Shown: positions 61,919-64,000 of the stretch, piece after piece | Position numbering within the stretch: the first letter of the stretch is position 1 | Layout of the letters: each line of letters begins with the position of its first letter | NCBI GenBank assembly: GCA_965268555.1 | Contig: OZ254174.1 | Span: 124,001-188,000 of the forward strand | Length of the DNA stretch: 64,000 bases | From: AAA044-D11 sp965268555 | GTDB lineage: Bacteria > Actinomycetota > Actinomycetes > Nanopelagicales > Nanopelagicaceae | Direction: 5' to 3' | Made by a program: the position numbers and the translations under genes | The notes under the pieces: generated by a model | Database searches by the model: none | What the model was told of the DNA's origin: nothing | What the model saw: only the letters and a program-made list of their open reading frames with translations

Positions 61919-61921
61919 TAA

Positions 61922-62767
61922 TTAACGCCTCTCCGCAATAACTTCAACAGTATTGGTTAACTTACCAATACCAGCAACATCAATTTCAACTATGTCGTTT
62001 GCTTCCAGCGAAATATCAAGTGGCGGAACGATTCCGGTACCAGTAGATAGAACAACACCATGTGGAAAATCTTGGCATCTAAATAGATAGGCAATCAAAT
62101 CTTCAAGGGTTCTATTAAGCGAACCGAGTGAGGTTTCAGCTTCCCAAGCAATATTTGTGCCACGAATAATCTTCGCCGCAATTGTCATCTCCTTTGCGCC
62201 CGGAGCCAACCATGACGGAGTTATATCTGGCCCGATAGATGTTGAACCAATATAAATCTTTGCTTGCGATAGATAGAGCGGATTTTCACCTTCGATTGTG
62301 CGAGCAGTCATGTCATTGCAAATGGCGTAGCCAATAATTTCGCGGTGCTTATTTATATAGATAGCAACTTCAGGTTCTGGGACAGAGGCATCTGAGTCAT
62401 ACCGGATTCCTACTTTTTCATTAGACCCACGGGCGCGAACTGCATTTGATTTAAAGAATAACTCCGGGCGATCGGCTTCATAAACTCTTTGATAAACATC
62501 AGGGACTCCAGACTCTTCTTTTCTAGCATCGCGTGATCGCAGATAAGTAACACCTGCACCCCAGAGTTCAATTTCTGGTGCAATCGGGGCAACAACGCTT
62601 CCTGTTATTTGCTCGGAAGTATTCGTTACCGCGCTCTTCAACTCTGCAAGCGTTAAATGCATCGCTTGGGTAAGTGTTGGTATCTCTGCAACGCTTGAAT
62701 GCTTGCCATCTATTGTTACCGCAAACTGATAGTCATTCGTTTTTGTTTTTACAATTGAGAATTTCAC
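61922..62767 (-). CDS. FAH-family enzyme, 2-keto-3-deoxy-sugar acid dehydratase or diketo acid hydrolase
   Basis: A 281-residue fumarylacetoacetate hydrolase-fold protein. Metal ligands E131 and E133 (VPEPEVAIY) and the D152 region (YAICNDMTAR) are visible, and PELFFK is at 101-106. The segment IEGENPLYLSQAKIY at 158-172 resembles 2-keto-3-deoxy-D-arabinonate dehydratases (KdaD/XylX type) more than the diketo-acid hydrolases, which normally carry a QWTKGKS-like block here. It may therefore dehydrate the C5 keto-deoxy acid of D-arabinose, or cleave 2,4-diketo-3-deoxy-L-fuconate to pyruvate and L-lactate. It overlaps the aldo/keto reductase gene by 4 bases. Confidence 0.82.
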   Translation of the reverse strand: MKFSIVKTKTNDYQFAVTIDGKHSSVAEIPTLTQAMHLTLAELKSAVTNTSEQITGSVVAPIAPEIELWGAGVTYLRSRDARKEESGVPDVYQRVYEADRPELFFKSNAVRARGSNEKVGIRYDSDASVPEPEVAIYINKHREIIGYAICNDMTARTIEGENPLYLSQAKIYIGSTSIGPDITPSWLAPGAKEMTIAAKIIRGTNIAWEAETSLGSLNRTLEDLIAYLFRCQDFPHGVVLSTGTGIVPPLDISLEANDIVEIDVAGIGKLTNTVEVIAERR

Positions 62768-63741
62768 ATTGTCATCTTTTCTATTAGTCCGGCGTCTTCA
62801 AGTTGGGTCCAAATATCTGCGGGTAAATCTAGATCAAAATCAGCTATATTCGAGGTGAGCTCAGAACTATTGCGAGATCCGGTCAGGACTGAAGTTACTG
62901 CTGGATGACGCAATGGAAATTGTAGAGCGGCTGCGGTTAGTGGAATTCCAAGATTTTTCAGGAATGCGCCAATAGCTTGGGCCTTTGCAATAATTTCATC
63001 TGATGCTGGTAGGTATTCAAAAGTTGCTCCAGGTTTTGGATCTGCAAGAACTCCCGAATTAAATACCCCACCAATTGTTATATCTACCTTTCGCTCAAGT
63101 GCGTAAGGCAATAATTTATTCTGCGCACTCTGGTCTAGCAAGGTATATCTGCCAGCAAGAAGTGCAATATCTAGATCTACATTCTTCATGATTTCAATTG
63201 CAACATCGCAGAAATTAATTCCTATCCCAATCGCCTTGATAATTCCTTGGCGCTTAAAATCTGCAAGAACCGGATAGGCATCGTTTATTGCCTGTGGAAC
63301 ATGGTTTTCAGCATCGTGCATAAGTGCAATATCAATATGGTCAACACCCATTCGCTCAAGGCTTTCATTAAATGAGCGCTTAATGCCTTCAGCTGAATAA
63401 TCAAATACCGGTTGAATGTGTGGATCTGCATCTGGAAACCAAGGAACTGGATCGGCTTTTTCCACCCAATTTAAAACTCGGCCAACTTTTGTTTGTAGAA
63501 CAAATGGTTTGGATACGTTCCCCAAGATTCGCCCAAGCCGTTGTTCGGCGAGACCATGTCCATATAGTGGAGCGGTATCGAAATAATTTATGCCGCTTTC
63601 TAGTGCGGTATTAATTAATTGGTCGCTCTCTGAAATATCTACTGATTTGAATAATCCAGCAAGTGGCGCGGTGCCTAGGCTAAGGCGGGTAATTTCGAGG
63701 TCTACGCGCTTTAATCCAACTTTTTGGTTATGTCGCGCCAT
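62764..63741 (-). CDS. Aldo/keto reductase, candidate L-fucose / D-threo-aldose 1-dehydrogenase
   Basis: A 325-residue AKR with the catalytic tetrad D55, Y60 (FDTAPLYGHG), K85 (LQTKVGR) and H142 (ALMHDAE). The LYGHGLAEQRLGRIL and QTKVGR forms are those of D-threo-aldose 1-dehydrogenases, which oxidise L-fucose, D-arabinose and L-xylose to lactones with NAD(P). It is the first gene of the minus-strand operon. TACGAT on the minus strand lies 7 bases before the ATG, so the message is probably leaderless. It is divergent from fuconate dehydratase. Confidence 0.87.
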   Translation of the reverse strand: MARHNQKVGLKRVDLEITRLSLGTAPLAGLFKSVDISESDQLINTALESGINYFDTAPLYGHGLAEQRLGRILGNVSKPFVLQTKVGRVLNWVEKADPVPWFPDADPHIQPVFDYSAEGIKRSFNESLERMGVDHIDIALMHDAENHVPQAINDAYPVLADFKRQGIIKAIGIGINFCDVAIEIMKNVDLDIALLAGRYTLLDQSAQNKLLPYALERKVDITIGGVFNSGVLADPKPGATFEYLPASDEIIAKAQAIGAFLKNLGIPLTAAALQFPLRHPAVTSVLTGSRNSSELTSNIADFDLDLPADIWTQLEDAGLIEKMTM

Positions 63742-63748
63742 GAAATTT

Positions 63749-63805
63749 ATCGTATAGGATTTTTCCTAATAAGCGAAGAGTTCATATCCGAAATTGCAAA
63801 GGAAG
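63749..63805. promoter_or_regulatory. Divergent promoter of the fucose/arabinose-type genes with inverted repeat
   Basis: The 67-base gap contains TAGGA (63755-63759) and TCCTA (63764-63768) with a 4-base spacer. This abuts TACGAT, the minus-strand -10 (63749-63754) of the aldo/keto reductase gene, so a protein bound to the repeat would block that promoter. TTCCTAATAA at 63763-63772 recurs before the second ABC ATPase. AAAGGAAG (63798-63805) is the RBS of the divergent dehydratase gene. Confidence 0.45.
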
Positions 63806-63808
63806 CGC

Positions 63809-64000
63809 ATGCCAAAGATCACTGGCTTTAAGACCATAGATGTCAGATTTCCTACTTCACGTGGTTTAGATGGTTCGGATGCAATGAACAAAGAGCCGGA
63901 TTATTCAGCGGCGCTAGTAATTCTAGAAACTGATGATCCAAATTTAGAGGGCCATGGCTTCGTCTTCACTTGTGGCCGCGGTAATGATTTGCAATGCGAT
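63809..64000 (+). CDS. L-fuconate dehydratase, 3' end outside window
   Basis: Sixty-four codons are visible from ATG 63809, open to the right edge and not too short to judge. The N-terminus reads MPKITGFKTIDVRFPTS, then LDGSDAMNKEPDYSAALVIL and GHGFVFTCGRGND. This matches the highly conserved start of enolase-superfamily L-fuconate dehydratases (DVRFPTSRxLDGSDAMN, DYSAAY, GRGNE). The enzyme turns L-fuconate (also D-arabinonate) into the 2-keto-3-deoxy acid. AAAGGAAG 3 bases upstream supports the start. It is divergent from, and metabolically in line with, the aldo/keto reductase operon. Confidence 0.88.
   Translation, partial: MPKITGFKTIDVRFPTSRGLDGSDAMNKEPDYSAALVILETDDPNLEGHGFVFTCGRGNDLQCD

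Noticed and set aside
1..64000. CRISPR arrays, insertion sequences, prophage genes, rRNA operons
   Set aside because: No regularly spaced repeats, transposase or integrase motifs, phage proteins or rRNA sequence were seen on either strand.

Overview
The window looks like a chromosomal piece of a small, streamlined, AT-rich actinobacterium, most probably a freshwater planktonic member of the acI / Nanopelagicales type. The gene content is actinobacterial: short ArgA-type acetylglutamate synthase, XPB helicase with its helicase-associated partner, MenA-G menaquinone set, split CrtYc/CrtYd lycopene cyclase, and an actinorhodopsin with a Blh retinal-forming oxygenase. Genes are packed tightly: most operon genes touch or overlap by 1-8 bases, and several convergent pairs overlap at their 3' ends. 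I see no insertion sequence, prophage, CRISPR array or rRNA. There is one tRNA gene (Tyr). No gap without a gene exceeds about 200 bases.

Layout. 1-5985: lysS (cut by the left edge), argA, clpC and, convergent, radA. 6188-8917: phototrophy island with actinorhodopsin, a strong terminator, an unknown three-helix small protein, crtYd/crtYc on the minus strand and blh divergent from them. 8919-20003: a cysteine-rich protein, proC with a secreted partner, a large secreted protein with a zinc-peptidase motif, a small glutaredoxin, and a minus-strand group with XPB helicase, M20 peptidase and helicase-associated protein, then a HAD phosphatase. 20062-24305: phosphatase plus system II cytochrome c biogenesis (resA, ccdA, resB, ccsB). 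24320-32506: menaquinone genes menA, E, B, C, D, F, G with bioY inside. 32592-48561: complete 14-gene nuo operon (complex I) ending in a polyprenyl diphosphate synthase that would make the menaquinone side chain. 48520-49911: RarD-type transporter and YajQ.

49984-64000 is a carbohydrate region. On the plus strand are an FMN-dependent 2-hydroxyacid (lactate-type) dehydrogenase, an SDR dehydrogenase, tRNA-Tyr, and an operon of a VOC protein with a CUT2 sugar ABC transporter. Convergent to it, sharing one perfect bidirectional terminator, is a second CUT2 transporter joined to a catabolic operon: aldose dehydrogenase, FAH-family enzyme, 2-hydroxyacid dehydrogenase and lactonase. A divergent gene cut by the right edge reads as L-fuconate dehydratase. 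Together these give a non-phosphorylating route for L-fucose and/or D-arabinose, whose last steps are ambiguous from sequence alone.

How it works together: menaquinone, complex I and cytochrome c maturation form the respiratory core; rhodopsin plus lycopene cyclase and Blh add light-driven proton pumping; the two ABC systems feed sugar oxidation. A recurrent pattern is a TAnnnT hexamer placed 6-9 bases before the start codon, which implies that many transcripts here are leaderless or nearly so. It also corrects several start codons.
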